Shown here: positions 12,024-20,974 of the stretch, piece by piece
How positions within the stretch are numbered: position 1 is the stretch's first letter
Layout: the number at the start of each line of letters is the position of its first letter
Virus record (IMG/VR): IMGVR_UViG_3300032087_002899
Coordinates: 1-29,929 of that record
Strand: one strand, 5' to 3'
DNA: 29,929 nucleotides
From: a virus
Program-made: the position numbers and the translations under genes
Notes under the pieces: generated by a model
What the model saw: the letters and a program-made list of their open reading frames with translations, nothing else
The model's database searches: none
Told to the model about the DNA's origin: nothing

Positions 12024-12806
12024 ATGTTAAATGGATTAAAAAGAAGAAGTCAACATTTTTTCTATGATGATACAAAGATTCCGTCAAAAGAAACAATAGA
12101 TCTAATACTTCGAGATACTTACTCATTAGTTCCTTTGAAAAATGATCTATCATGGATCAAAGCAGAAGTTTTTGGACCAGAGTATTCTGAGGATAAACAT
12201 AAATTTTGTTTACAAACTGTCTGTGATTATTATGATGGTGATGAAAATGATGTTTACTCAGAGGCAGGTATTGATCCGTTAAAGATAGTTGACCCGATAA
12301 ACGTTTGGGGTATTGGCAGAGAAAGAGAAAAACATATTCAAGAAGATCTCATGCCAAAACTTTTAGAATACAAAAAGATTAAAAAAAGAATACAACCACC
12401 TCTTCTATACAATTTAGTTCAGTTTAACAATCAAGTATTGGCACCTTGGGTGATTATGTTTACTTGTAATCTCAATCGTAACGGAAGAGCGATCATACAA
12501 AATAAAAATCCAAATGATATAGATCATTCACTTCTAAAATATACAAATGTTAAAAATGCGTATGTACAAACATCCATGATGGCGTTGACAATCGCAGGTT
12601 TGGCAAATGAAAATGATTTAGACTGTAGTTTTACTATGGGATTTTTTCCAAGTAATCACAATGACAACGCATTGATTAGTACAGATGAAAAATTTTTGAT
12701 GGCTGTAAGTGTTGGTGTTGCAGACAATGATGTCGATTACTCAAAAGCAGACTCAACAAAACGTAAAGAGTTTAACAAATATTCAAACATTTTTAAATTT
12801 AAATAG
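12024..12806 (+). CDS. nitroreductase-fold-like protein in the baseplate cluster
   Basis: The 260-aa product starts RRSQHFF...KIPSKETIDLIL (7-29), then PLKNDLSWIKAEVFGPE (37-53), resembling the N-terminal flavin-binding region of nitroreductases (RRS.R.F....I..E.I..IL....PS..N.QPW). MMALTIAGLANENDLDCSFT (185-204) and MGFF match the later MAL.NL.LAA...GL.....GF segment. FMN-linked reduction would be the family activity. The position directly before gp5, where T4 has gene 53, is notable, but I see no likeness to gp53. There is no Shine-Dalgarno; a late promoter ends six bases before the ATG, so it may be a virion protein or a late host-metabolism enzyme. Confidence 0.5.
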   Translation: MLNGLKRRSQHFFYDDTKIPSKETIDLILRDTYSLVPLKNDLSWIKAEVFGPEYSEDKHKFCLQTVCDYYDGDENDVYSEAGIDPLKIVDPINVWGIGREREKHIQEDLMPKLLEYKKIKKRIQPPLLYNLVQFNNQVLAPWVIMFTCNLNRNGRAIIQNKNPNDIDHSLLKYTNVKNAYVQTSMMALTIAGLANENDLDCSFTMGFFPSNHNDNALISTDEKFLMAVSVGVADNDVDYSKADSTKRKEFNKYSNIFKFK

Positions 12807-12808
12807 AT

Positions 12809-13663
12809 ATGAACAAAACAAATTTTATGGGTAAGGACGGATTTCATTGGTTCGTAGGAGTTGTAGAATCAAGAGAAGATCCAAGTCAACTAGGAAGAGT
12901 CCAAGTTCGTGTCTTAGGTATTCACACAGATAACAAAACATCTATACCCACAGAAGATTTACCTTGGGCGACTGTGATGCAACCAACTACAAGTTCAGCA
13001 AACTCTGGTATAGGAACATCACCAAGTTTTATTATTGAAGGATCATGGGTTGTAGGATTTTTTATGGATACAGAAAAACAACAACCAATTATCATGGGAA
13101 CTTTACCTGGTGTTCAAAATCAAGAGGTTGATACATCAAAAGGTTTTTATGATCCAAACGGAACGTATCCATTAAGTCATTATCTAAATGAATCTGATGT
13201 AAATAAACTTGCCAGAGGCGATAGTACACGATTAGTAAAAGTGCCTGATACAGTAACAGGCGAACCTTCCAATCCTTACAACGCTGTCTATCCAAAAAAT
13301 CATGTGTTTGAATCTGAATCAGGTCACGTTATAGAGATTGACGATACTACAGACGCAGAAAGAATACATGTTTATCACAAGTCAGGTTCATTTGTAGAGT
13401 TTCATCCTAATGGTGATATTGTCACACAACACAAAAATGGATTCAAAACTGTGACGGGCAATGATAATATTCATGTCACAGGTGATCTAACAATCAAAGC
13501 AGATGGTGATATAAAGATAGACGGAAAGACGATCAATCTAAATTCTGGCACACAAGGTGCCGCACGATTCGGTGATACAACATTAGATAATGATACTGAA
13601 CTCAATGGCGCCGATGCAGGTAAAATAGATTCCAGCTCTTCTACTGTAATCATTGGTGATTAG
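12809..13663 (+). CDS. 5: gp5 baseplate hub/spike protein, without lysozyme domain
   Basis: The 284-aa product begins with the gp5 OB-fold: WFVGVVESREDPSQLGRVQV (14-33), then PTEDLPWATVMQPTTS and SGIGTSP, close to T4 gp5 residues in the same order. After GFYDPNGTYP the T4 protein has a T4-lysozyme-like domain of about 170 aa; here this is absent and the chain goes directly to NHVFESESGHVIEIDDT and the C-terminal beta-helix (DNIHVTGDLTIKADGDIKID), which forms the trimeric needle. T4 gp5 has 575 aa. It assembles with the gp27-like hub at the tip of the tail tube and would need another factor to breach peptidoglycan. It starts two bases after the preceding stop with no Shine-Dalgarno. Confidence 0.93.
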   Translation: MNKTNFMGKDGFHWFVGVVESREDPSQLGRVQVRVLGIHTDNKTSIPTEDLPWATVMQPTTSSANSGIGTSPSFIIEGSWVVGFFMDTEKQQPIIMGTLPGVQNQEVDTSKGFYDPNGTYPLSHYLNESDVNKLARGDSTRLVKVPDTVTGEPSNPYNAVYPKNHVFESESGHVIEIDDTTDAERIHVYHKSGSFVEFHPNGDIVTQHKNGFKTVTGNDNIHVTGDLTIKADGDIKIDGKTINLNSGTQGAARFGDTTLDNDTELNGADAGKIDSSSSTVIIGD

Positions 13664-13665
13664 TG

Positions 13666-13673
13666 TATAAATA
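13666..13673 (+). promoter_or_regulatory. T4-type late promoter of the gp25-gp6 operon
   Basis: Exact TATAAATA at 13666-13673, three bases behind the gp5 stop. Predicted start about 13679; AGGAG (13681-13685) then lies nine bases before ATG 13695. Confidence 0.82.
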
Positions 13674-13694
13674 CTCTTATAGGAGAGTATCTTT

Positions 13695-14138
13695 ATGGCA
13701 CACGTTTCAGGTAATTTTGGCACAGACGCACAATTAACAAACAAAAGTAGTAAGTCTGCAAGAATAAACGCTGATTTAGATTTATTTTTCACAAGAAGAA
13801 CAAATAAAGATGTTAGCGTTGTAGAAGATATTCAGGCTGTCAAAAGATCAATTCGTAATTTAGTACAATTTAATCCTCATGAGAAACCATTTCACCCAGA
13901 GATCTCATCAGGTATTCGTGATTTATTATTTGAAAATATGTCACCTGTCACCAGTGTTGTACTTGCAAGGAAAGTAGAAGACGTAATTACAAACTTTGAA
14001 CCTCGTGCTAGACTACAATCTGTAAGAGCGATACCAAGATTTGATGACAACGCATATGAGGTCACTGTTGATTTTTACGTTAGAAACTATCCTACAGAAT
14101 TAGTAAACTTAGACCTCTTTCTAGAGAGATTACGATAA
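13695..14138 (+). CDS. 25: gp25 baseplate wedge protein
   Basis: The 147-aa product has the gp25 fold signature: a DLDLFFTRRTNKDVSVVEDI start, VKRSIRNLVQFNPHEKPFHP, SGIRDLLFENMSP, and the conserved EPR motif in ITNFEPRARL, followed by C-terminal strands. T4 gp25 is 132 aa and is found in all contractile tail machines, where it links the wedge to the sheath-initiating region and contacts gp6. It is driven by the late promoter at 13666 with a strong AGGAG. Its stop shares a base with the gp6 start (TAATG), so the two are translated together. Confidence 0.93.
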   Translation: MAHVSGNFGTDAQLTNKSSKSARINADLDLFFTRRTNKDVSVVEDIQAVKRSIRNLVQFNPHEKPFHPEISSGIRDLLFENMSPVTSVVLARKVEDVITNFEPRARLQSVRAIPRFDDNAYEVTVDFYVRNYPTELVNLDLFLERLR

Positions 14139-16066
14139 TGGCAACGACTGTAAATAAAAAAAATTTAAGAGTAACTGAACTTGACTTTGATGAAATAAAA
14201 GATAATCTAAAAACTTTTTTAAAAGATCAAGATGTATTAAAAGATTACGACTTCGATGGTTCTGCGATGAACATATTGTTAGACACACTTGCATACAACA
14301 CTCACTACCTTGGTTACAATGCAAACATGGCTGCAAATGAAATGTTCTTAGACACAGCAGGTTTACGTTCATCTGTGGTATCACACGCAAAAACTTTAGG
14401 TTATGAAGTTCAATCTGCTCGAGCACCAAAAGCACAAATCAGCGTGACAGTGGTTTCTGATCAAACATCTATCACAATGCCAGCAGGTACAAAATTTTCA
14501 ACAACATATGATGGCACAGATTACAATTTTGTAACATCAAATGATATACAAAGATTTAAGTTTGGTAATTCTGTTAACTTTGATTCAATAGATGTTTTTG
14601 AAGGTACATACATTACAACAAGATATACAGTTGATACATCAGACTTAGAACAAAGATTTTTATTAAGAGACAATCGTGCCGATACATCCACACTAAGAGT
14701 CACAGTTCAGAACTCATCTACAGATACAACTTCAACAACTTATACAAAGGCAACTGATATCACACAATTAGAATCTACATCTACAGTTTATTATTTACAA
14801 GAAACTGAGGGAGGTCAATTTGAAGTTTACTTTGGAGATGACGTGGTTTCAAAAGCAGTGGCAGATGGTAACATTGTATTTTTAACATATGTTGTTACAA
14901 ACAAAACTGAAGCAAACGGTGCATCATTATTTAATCCACCAAGTTCGATTGGTGACGAAACAAATATTTCTGTAACCACAGTATCAAATGCAATCGGTGG
15001 TGCAGAACCTGAGACATTACGATCAATAAAATTAAATGCACCTTTGAATTATGCATCACAAGGTAGAGCTGTAACAACATCTGATTATGAGTCAGTAGTC
15101 AAAAGAGTTTTTGCAAACACACAAGCAGTTTCAGTTTTTGGTGGAGAGGACGGAAGTTTTAATTCATCAACTGGTGTGACATCAACACCTGAATATGGAA
15201 AAGTTTTTATATCAATTAAATCTACAACTGGTGCAAACTTAACATCATCACAAAAAACACAATTGGTAAGTGATTTAAAAACTTATACGATTGCATCTAT
15301 AACACCTGTGATTGTTGACCCAGAAACAACATTTTTAAGACTTGCAATTACATATAGTTATGACACGTCTGCAACAACTTTAGGATCAAGTGATATTGAT
15401 GGTTTGATCACCACTGCATTACAATCATACAACTCAAATACATTACAAACATTTAATTCACAATACAGAGCATCTGCTGTTTCAAAACTTATCGATGAAG
15501 CAGATAACTCTATTTTAAATAGTACAACATCTGTTAAACTTTCAAAGTTCTTCACACCAACACAAGGAACAACAACTTCATATAGAATACCTTTTAACAA
15601 TGCGTTATTACACCCAGAGGATGGTTATCTAGCATCGACTGGTGGTGTTGTTTCATCAACTGGTTTTAGAGTAGGAACAGATACGACATCAGAGTTTTTC
15701 TTTGATGATGATGGCCAAGGTAATTTAAGAAGATACTCAATCGTTGGAACTACAAGAAACTATGCAGACTCAAGCGCAGGCACAATAGATTATGATTCTG
15801 GTTTGGTAACAATTAATAATATTAATATCACTGGTGTTCTTAATGTAGATGATTTAACATCATCACAAATAAGAATTATAGTGACACCTAATTCAAATGA
15901 TATCGTGCCAGTGAGAAATCAAATATTAGAAATTGATTTTGTTAATACAAGTTTAAATGGTAACATCGATACAGCCACAACATCAGGCACAACTACAACA
16001 ACCACTGGCTCTGGAACAACTGCCACAACTACTGTGACATCATCAGGTGGCACGTCAAGTTATTAA
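14138..16066 (+). CDS. 6: gp6 baseplate wedge protein
   Basis: The 642-aa product (T4 gp6: 660 aa) belongs to the baseplate-J/gp6 type. N-terminal LRVTELDFDEIKDNLKTFL and DFDGSAMNILLDTLAYNTHY (about 45-64) match the gp6 start; LNAPLNYASQGRAVTTSDYE (about 299-318) is the family core and the middle part resembles the gp6 dimerisation and ring region. gp6 forms the inner ring that holds the wedges and controls the shift from hexagon to star shape. The last 40 residues are a run of Thr, Ser and Gly, which T4 gp6 lacks to my knowledge. It lies directly behind gp25. Confidence 0.93.
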   Translation: MATTVNKKNLRVTELDFDEIKDNLKTFLKDQDVLKDYDFDGSAMNILLDTLAYNTHYLGYNANMAANEMFLDTAGLRSSVVSHAKTLGYEVQSARAPKAQISVTVVSDQTSITMPAGTKFSTTYDGTDYNFVTSNDIQRFKFGNSVNFDSIDVFEGTYITTRYTVDTSDLEQRFLLRDNRADTSTLRVTVQNSSTDTTSTTYTKATDITQLESTSTVYYLQETEGGQFEVYFGDDVVSKAVADGNIVFLTYVVTNKTEANGASLFNPPSSIGDETNISVTTVSNAIGGAEPETLRSIKLNAPLNYASQGRAVTTSDYESVVKRVFANTQAVSVFGGEDGSFNSSTGVTSTPEYGKVFISIKSTTGANLTSSQKTQLVSDLKTYTIASITPVIVDPETTFLRLAITYSYDTSATTLGSSDIDGLITTALQSYNSNTLQTFNSQYRASAVSKLIDEADNSILNSTTSVKLSKFFTPTQGTTTSYRIPFNNALLHPEDGYLASTGGVVSSTGFRVGTDTTSEFFFDDDGQGNLRRYSIVGTTRNYADSSAGTIDYDSGLVTINNINITGVLNVDDLTSSQIRIIVTPNSNDIVPVRNQILEIDFVNTSLNGNIDTATTSGTTTTTTGSGTTATTTVTSSGGTSSY

Positions 16067-16075
16067 TGAAAAAAA

Positions 16076-19000
16076 ATGAGTCATGATCCTAAATTCAATA
16101 AAAAGATATCACCTCTTATAAAAGGTCAATTACCAGACTTTTTACAAGACGCAGATTTCGAAACTTATAGAAATTTCGTAAGAGACTTCTATAAATTTTT
16201 AGAATCTGCAAGGATGAAGTTTACTTACACTACAAACTACCTTGTTTTAGAACCTGTCACTAAATCTTATGTTTTAGAAGAAACAGATGATAACAGAGTT
16301 GTATTAGAAGACTCAGTTGAATTTACAATAGGTGAAACAATAGTAGGACAAACATCAGGTGCCGAAGCAACTGTGCTTGTTAATGATGCAAGAAACTCTC
16401 AAATCTATATCACATCAAATCAAAGGTTTGAACTTGGTGAAATTGTTAAAGGAAACACATCAGGTTCTGAAGCAACATTAGATGCATACAAAACAAACCC
16501 TGTTCAGAATATTCAACAAATGTTGGATTATGCAAATATTGATAATACAATCTTTGAATACTTTGATCAGTTTAGAGAAGCATTTTTAAGTGTTATACCT
16601 AAGACACTTGCCACAGGTGTTGCAAAAAGAAAACTTGTAAAAAATATTAAAGATCTATATTCTGCAAAAGGAACTAGAGATGGTCACAAACTTTTCTTTA
16701 GAATATTATTAGGTGAGAATGCAGAAATATTTTATCCAAACGAAAATATTCTAAATGTATCTGGTGGTGATTGGAGAGGCAAATTAAAAATAAGATGTAC
16801 ATCATCAGGTGCATCTTCTAATGAAGCAGTTGGTCAAGTAATCACAGGTAGATCATCAGGCGCAACTGCAAGTGTTGATGCCGCCTCTGTGTTTCAGCAA
16901 GACACAGCTTCTGTCGTTGAGTTTGATATAGAAAATGTAGTAGGAACTTTTACAAGTGGAGAGACTTTAGATTTAACATCAGCAGTAACAGATACACCTA
17001 TCACATTTGTTATTAAATCAATTGTTACAAAAGCAAACATAGTTAATGATGGTATATTACACACTGCAAAAGAAGCACTGACAGTTGATAATACAAAAGG
17101 AAATGGTTTTGCAGATGTGCTTGTTAATAATATCAAAAGAGGTTCTGTATCAGATGTATTTGTTCAAACAGTAGGTAGTGGATATGAGGTAGGTGATAAA
17201 CTTACATTCACAGGTGGTGACGGTATCACAAGAGCAACAGGTATAGTATCAGCAGTTGGTGGTGGTATTGCATTAGAAGATAGTTCAGGTAATCTTATTA
17301 TTGATAGTGGAACAGAATCAACTGAAGAACCATTTAACATTGCGTTAGAATCACAAGATGTAGTTGATGGCCCATTTTATCTTTATGGTACAGCAGAGTA
17401 TGATCAAAAAGGTGCTGGCAAAACAGGTTATTTTTATCCTTTATTTTTAACACAATCAGGTGCAGGTGGAGAAGATAACTCACACGCACATACTTTTATA
17501 GATTTTCCTGGCGTTACTTTTTACATGCCAAATGCAACAGTCAATCATGGTATGGCAGATTTTCCAACAGGTTCATATGATAGTAATCCTTACGTTGAAT
17601 ATCCATTACCAGAAAATGATCTTTTAATTTTAGACGGAACAGATTTATCAAGTTCAGATGCAGGTGACAATATTCTTACAAATGAAACTCAAGTATCTTT
17701 AGATACATTTTCAACACCAAATGATATACTTGTTCTTGAACATGACACGTTTGCAACTGATGCTGAAGCATCATCAATAAGAGACGTATTTTTATCTAAC
17801 GGTGGTGAGGGATATGATGCACTTCCAACAATAACAGTTCAATCATCTAATGGTAGTGGTGCAAAAATTCTTGCACTTACAACTGACATTGGTGCAGTAG
17901 AATCTTTAGTGATTAATGATAGTGGAATTAATTATAATCAAGATGATAAACCTGATGTAGAGTTAATCGCACACTTTATTTTAAAAGATGTTTCTGGTAC
18001 GTTTGAAACAGACAACACATTGACCACACATGTTGGAACTGTAAAAAGTTTTGACTCAGATAGACAACAATTAAATACTACTTTTGAAAATAAAATAAAA
18101 TTTGATTTAGAACAATCAACAGCATTTAACATACCTTTTGTTCAAGAAGGTAATAGTTCAGCAGTAAATGAAAATAATTTATTGGCAGAAGATACTCAAA
18201 TAGAAGTTACAGATGATGACGATAATATTATTTTAAATGGCACAAGTGTTACAACTGAAGCGACACAATTTATTAATGTTGATGTAAAACATTTTGATGT
18301 TGCTTCTCCTAACGCACAAGATTATTTTATAGTAGATAATGTAAGACAAAAACAATTAAGATTGAAAAAAGGTAACACTTATTATTTTGATTTATCTGAT
18401 TCATCTTTGTTCAATGCAGACACCTCTTTAAATCGTCCTTTTAGATTTTCCACAACTGAAGATGGCACACACAACAGTGGCACTGAATATACGACTGGTG
18501 TTACAAAATCAGCATCAACAACTGCAATCGGAACAACTGGTGCATTCATACAAATAGTCGTTGCAAATGATGCTCCACAATTATTTTATTATAATCCTAA
18601 TAATAGTGGTGAAGGTGGAAAGGTTGAAGTTGTATCTAGGAATACTATTATTGCTGATGCAGGTTCTAATGTTTTATTAGACGGAACAAGTGTAAATAAA
18701 GATAGATTATTAATTGAAACACCAGCAGGTGAAAATCCTTTACTTGGTATTGATATGGAAGATAACTCTGGTGACATACTTTTAGAATCTACTTTCTTAG
18801 GTGTTATTGGTGATGAGAATGGTAAAGTAGTTTTAGATAGTTTACATAATATAGGCACAAGATTTTTAGCGGCCGAATCAAGTCTTGATGATCGAAGACT
18901 AAAAAATGAACAAGTTGGTAATTTAATTATAGCAGAAACAGGTGATAGATTAGTTGGTGAAACACAAAACTCTACATCTATTGGTGATCATATTGTTCTT

Positions 19001-19834
19001 GATGGCACAGACGCATCACAAAATAACGCAGGTCAAAATTTAATCAATCAAGAAGACATTGATTTCTCAGGTCAAGATGTTGTTATCACTGATTCTAGTG
19101 GTGCAACAGGTACAATATTATTAGCAGATATTGCGACTGCCACTGTTGATGTTGATGTGACACAAGATACAGAAGGTAATTATATTAATGTTAAATCATT
19201 AGTGGGTGAGGATTTAATTAGAGTTCAAGATTCTTATTACTATCAACAGTTTTCTTATGAAGTGCAAGTTGGTCAGTCAACTGCAACATTCATAAACGAA
19301 CTAAAGAAAGCAGTACACCCTGCTGGATTTGCACCATTTGGAAAAGTTTCTATTGCATCATTTATATCAGCCGCAATAGGAACGACAGGTTCACAACAAG
19401 CAGACCCTGTAGATTCTACTGAAACATTCTCACCAATTCTTGCATCTACATTTGATTTCATATTTGATGAAGTATTGCAGAGAAGACATCATGTACCTAG
19501 AGTTGGTGCAAGGATAGGTAATAGAACTGATAAAATTACAATAGATGGTTCTTCAACATCAACACTTGCACTTGATGGTAGTGATAGTTCATCATCAAAT
19601 GCAGGTAGCACAATTATTGCAGAGGACGATTTAGGTAATGTTAATATGATAGCAGAAAGTGCTTTATCACAAGATGCAAATGGAAGTATAAAATGTGAAG
19701 AGGGAACACTTACAATCTACGGACAAGGTAATAGAATATTTGCAGAAACAGCATCAGTTCAAGGTGGTGATCACGAACTTGTATTTGTTCCGAATATAAA
19801 TGTAGTAGTACAATCACAAGCGAGGGCAAGATAA
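16076..19834 (+). CDS. large wedge protein in gp7 position, 1252 aa
   Basis: It starts with KGQLPDFLQDADFETYRNFV and a long helical part with FVRDFYKFLESARMKF, then QMLDYANIDNTIFEYFDQFR and VKNIKDLYSAKGTRDGHKLF (about 191-210), a pattern common in marine T4-like virion proteins. The rest is beta-rich with repeats: GE.I.G.TSGA motifs near residues 87, 121 and 253, glycine-tyrosine modules (VGSGY..GD, GGEGYDALPTI), and LDGTD.SS..AG motifs. Between gp6 and gp8 in T4 stands gp7 (1032 aa), the wedge backbone; position supports the same role, but I see no clear gp7 likeness. ATG 16076 is the first workable start; an ATG at 16066 leads to a stop at once. Confidence 0.68.
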   Translation: MSHDPKFNKKISPLIKGQLPDFLQDADFETYRNFVRDFYKFLESARMKFTYTTNYLVLEPVTKSYVLEETDDNRVVLEDSVEFTIGETIVGQTSGAEATVLVNDARNSQIYITSNQRFELGEIVKGNTSGSEATLDAYKTNPVQNIQQMLDYANIDNTIFEYFDQFREAFLSVIPKTLATGVAKRKLVKNIKDLYSAKGTRDGHKLFFRILLGENAEIFYPNENILNVSGGDWRGKLKIRCTSSGASSNEAVGQVITGRSSGATASVDAASVFQQDTASVVEFDIENVVGTFTSGETLDLTSAVTDTPITFVIKSIVTKANIVNDGILHTAKEALTVDNTKGNGFADVLVNNIKRGSVSDVFVQTVGSGYEVGDKLTFTGGDGITRATGIVSAVGGGIALEDSSGNLIIDSGTESTEEPFNIALESQDVVDGPFYLYGTAEYDQKGAGKTGYFYPLFLTQSGAGGEDNSHAHTFIDFPGVTFYMPNATVNHGMADFPTGSYDSNPYVEYPLPENDLLILDGTDLSSSDAGDNILTNETQVSLDTFSTPNDILVLEHDTFATDAEASSIRDVFLSNGGEGYDALPTITVQSSNGSGAKILALTTDIGAVESLVINDSGINYNQDDKPDVELIAHFILKDVSGTFETDNTLTTHVGTVKSFDSDRQQLNTTFENKIKFDLEQSTAFNIPFVQEGNSSAVNENNLLAEDTQIEVTDDDDNIILNGTSVTTEATQFINVDVKHFDVASPNAQDYFIVDNVRQKQLRLKKGNTYYFDLSDSSLFNADTSLNRPFRFSTTEDGTHNSGTEYTTGVTKSASTTAIGTTGAFIQIVVANDAPQLFYYNPNNSGEGGKVEVVSRNTIIADAGSNVLLDGTSVNKDRLLIETPAGENPLLGIDMEDNSGDILLESTFLGVIGDENGKVVLDSLHNIGTRFLAAESSLDDRRLKNEQVGNLIIAETGDRLVGETQNSTSIGDHIVLDGTDASQNNAGQNLINQEDIDFSGQDVVITDSSGATGTILLADIATATVDVDVTQDTEGNYINVKSLVGEDLIRVQDSYYYQQFSYEVQVGQSTATFINELKKAVHPAGFAPFGKVSIASFISAAIGTTGSQQADPVDSTETFSPILASTFDFIFDEVLQRRHHVPRVGARIGNRTDKITIDGSSTSTLALDGSDSSSSNAGSTIIAEDDLGNVNMIAESALSQDANGSIKCEEGTLTIYGQGNRIFAETASVQGGDHELVFVPNINVVVQSQARAR

Positions 19835-20931
19835 TGGCACAGAAAAATTTATTATTACATTTAGGAAAAGATTCATTTGGTGCTCAAGACGGTGATGGTA
19901 TACAACTTGAAAATAGATCAGACGGATCTTTTGAATATGGAAAAATTATTTTAGACGGAACAGAGCCATTAGGGATTGTTAACTTTCTTGTTCAAGAAAC
20001 AAATGGTGATAATCTTATCGCAGAAGATTCTTTACAAAGAACTAATCAAGTAAATCTTATCGCAGAAGATTCTATATTTTCTTTTGGAAGAACACAAGTA
20101 CAAAACATAGGTGAGACTTTATTACAAGATAATCCTACAGATGTTGAACTAATAACAATCGCAGATATGGACGGAATCAGAATCGTAGATATTATTAGAA
20201 ATAGTAAAATACTTTTAGAAAATCCAGCATCAGTTGAAGGATTTAAGTTTATGAACAAAATTATTTCAGAGTTAGATAATGTGACACCACTAAAAAGTGA
20301 AGCAAGTCTAGGTGGAAAATTTTTAGTATATGAAGATGGCACGTTTCCTGTATTAAATCCATTTGTTAATTTACAAAGTGGTCAAGGTGATATCAATTCT
20401 GGTTCCACAGATGAGGATGGTATTCAAATAGAAGGTGGTGGATTAGTTCTTGCAGAAACAGGACAAAGACTGATCAGTGAATCATTATTAGGAAACAAAA
20501 ACTTTGCACAAGAGGTCAATGGAGTTTTAGAGATAGAGGACTACTCACCTAACTCTAACATTGTTCACTTGATGGCAGAAACTGGCACACGAGGAACTGA
20601 TGGTTTTAGAATGTCATTAGAAAGATCACTACAACCAGAAAACAAAGATGGTATATTATTAGAAGACTCTGAAATAGATAATCTTGTGTTGAATGGAACA
20701 GATTTAAGTTCTACAGACGCAGGTGATAAAATTTTATATGAAATAGATTTAAATGATATAGATTTACAAACAAATCTAATATTAGCAGAACAAACACACA
20801 TATTTTTTGATGAAGGACAAATCCCACATCAAAACTTTGATTTAAGTTTGAACGAAGGTAGACCAAATGACTTGATCGCAAAAGGAAGTGTACCAGTGAC
20901 CTTAAGTTCAGTGATAGGATTATCTACTTAG
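19834..20931 (+). CDS. repeat-containing virion protein, 365 aa
   Basis: Start and upstream stop share a base. The product has motifs in common with the C-terminal part of the preceding protein: repeated LIAEDS, ILDGTE, LAETGQRLISE, LNGTDLSSTDAGDKILYE. It lacks a recognised family. The shared repeats suggest it arose by duplication of part of the neighbour, or that both bind the same partner. It has no counterpart in T4 between gp7 and gp8 and is probably a structural accessory of the wedge. Its stop is directly followed by tandem late promoters. Confidence 0.65.
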   Translation: MAQKNLLLHLGKDSFGAQDGDGIQLENRSDGSFEYGKIILDGTEPLGIVNFLVQETNGDNLIAEDSLQRTNQVNLIAEDSIFSFGRTQVQNIGETLLQDNPTDVELITIADMDGIRIVDIIRNSKILLENPASVEGFKFMNKIISELDNVTPLKSEASLGGKFLVYEDGTFPVLNPFVNLQSGQGDINSGSTDEDGIQIEGGGLVLAETGQRLISESLLGNKNFAQEVNGVLEIEDYSPNSNIVHLMAETGTRGTDGFRMSLERSLQPENKDGILLEDSEIDNLVLNGTDLSSTDAGDKILYEIDLNDIDLQTNLILAEQTHIFFDEGQIPHQNFDLSLNEGRPNDLIAKGSVPVTLSSVIGLST

Positions 20932-20934
20932 GAG

Positions 20935-20954
20935 TATAAATAACAGTATAAATA
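20935..20954 (+). promoter_or_regulatory. two tandem T4-type late promoters before gp8
   Basis: Exact TATAAATA occurs twice, at 20935-20942 and 20947-20954, 12 bases apart. Predicted starts are about 20948 and 20960; only the first transcript has bases to spare before the AAGGAAG ribosome binding site (20960-20966) and ATG 20975. Confidence 0.78.
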
Positions 20955-20974
20955 TAACAAAGGAAGAGTAAGTC

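Noticed and set aside
14130-14435. Reverse-strand ORF inside gp6, and similar ones within 20-28 kb
   Set aside because: Shadows of strong + strand genes with repetitive codon use; composition is not protein-like.
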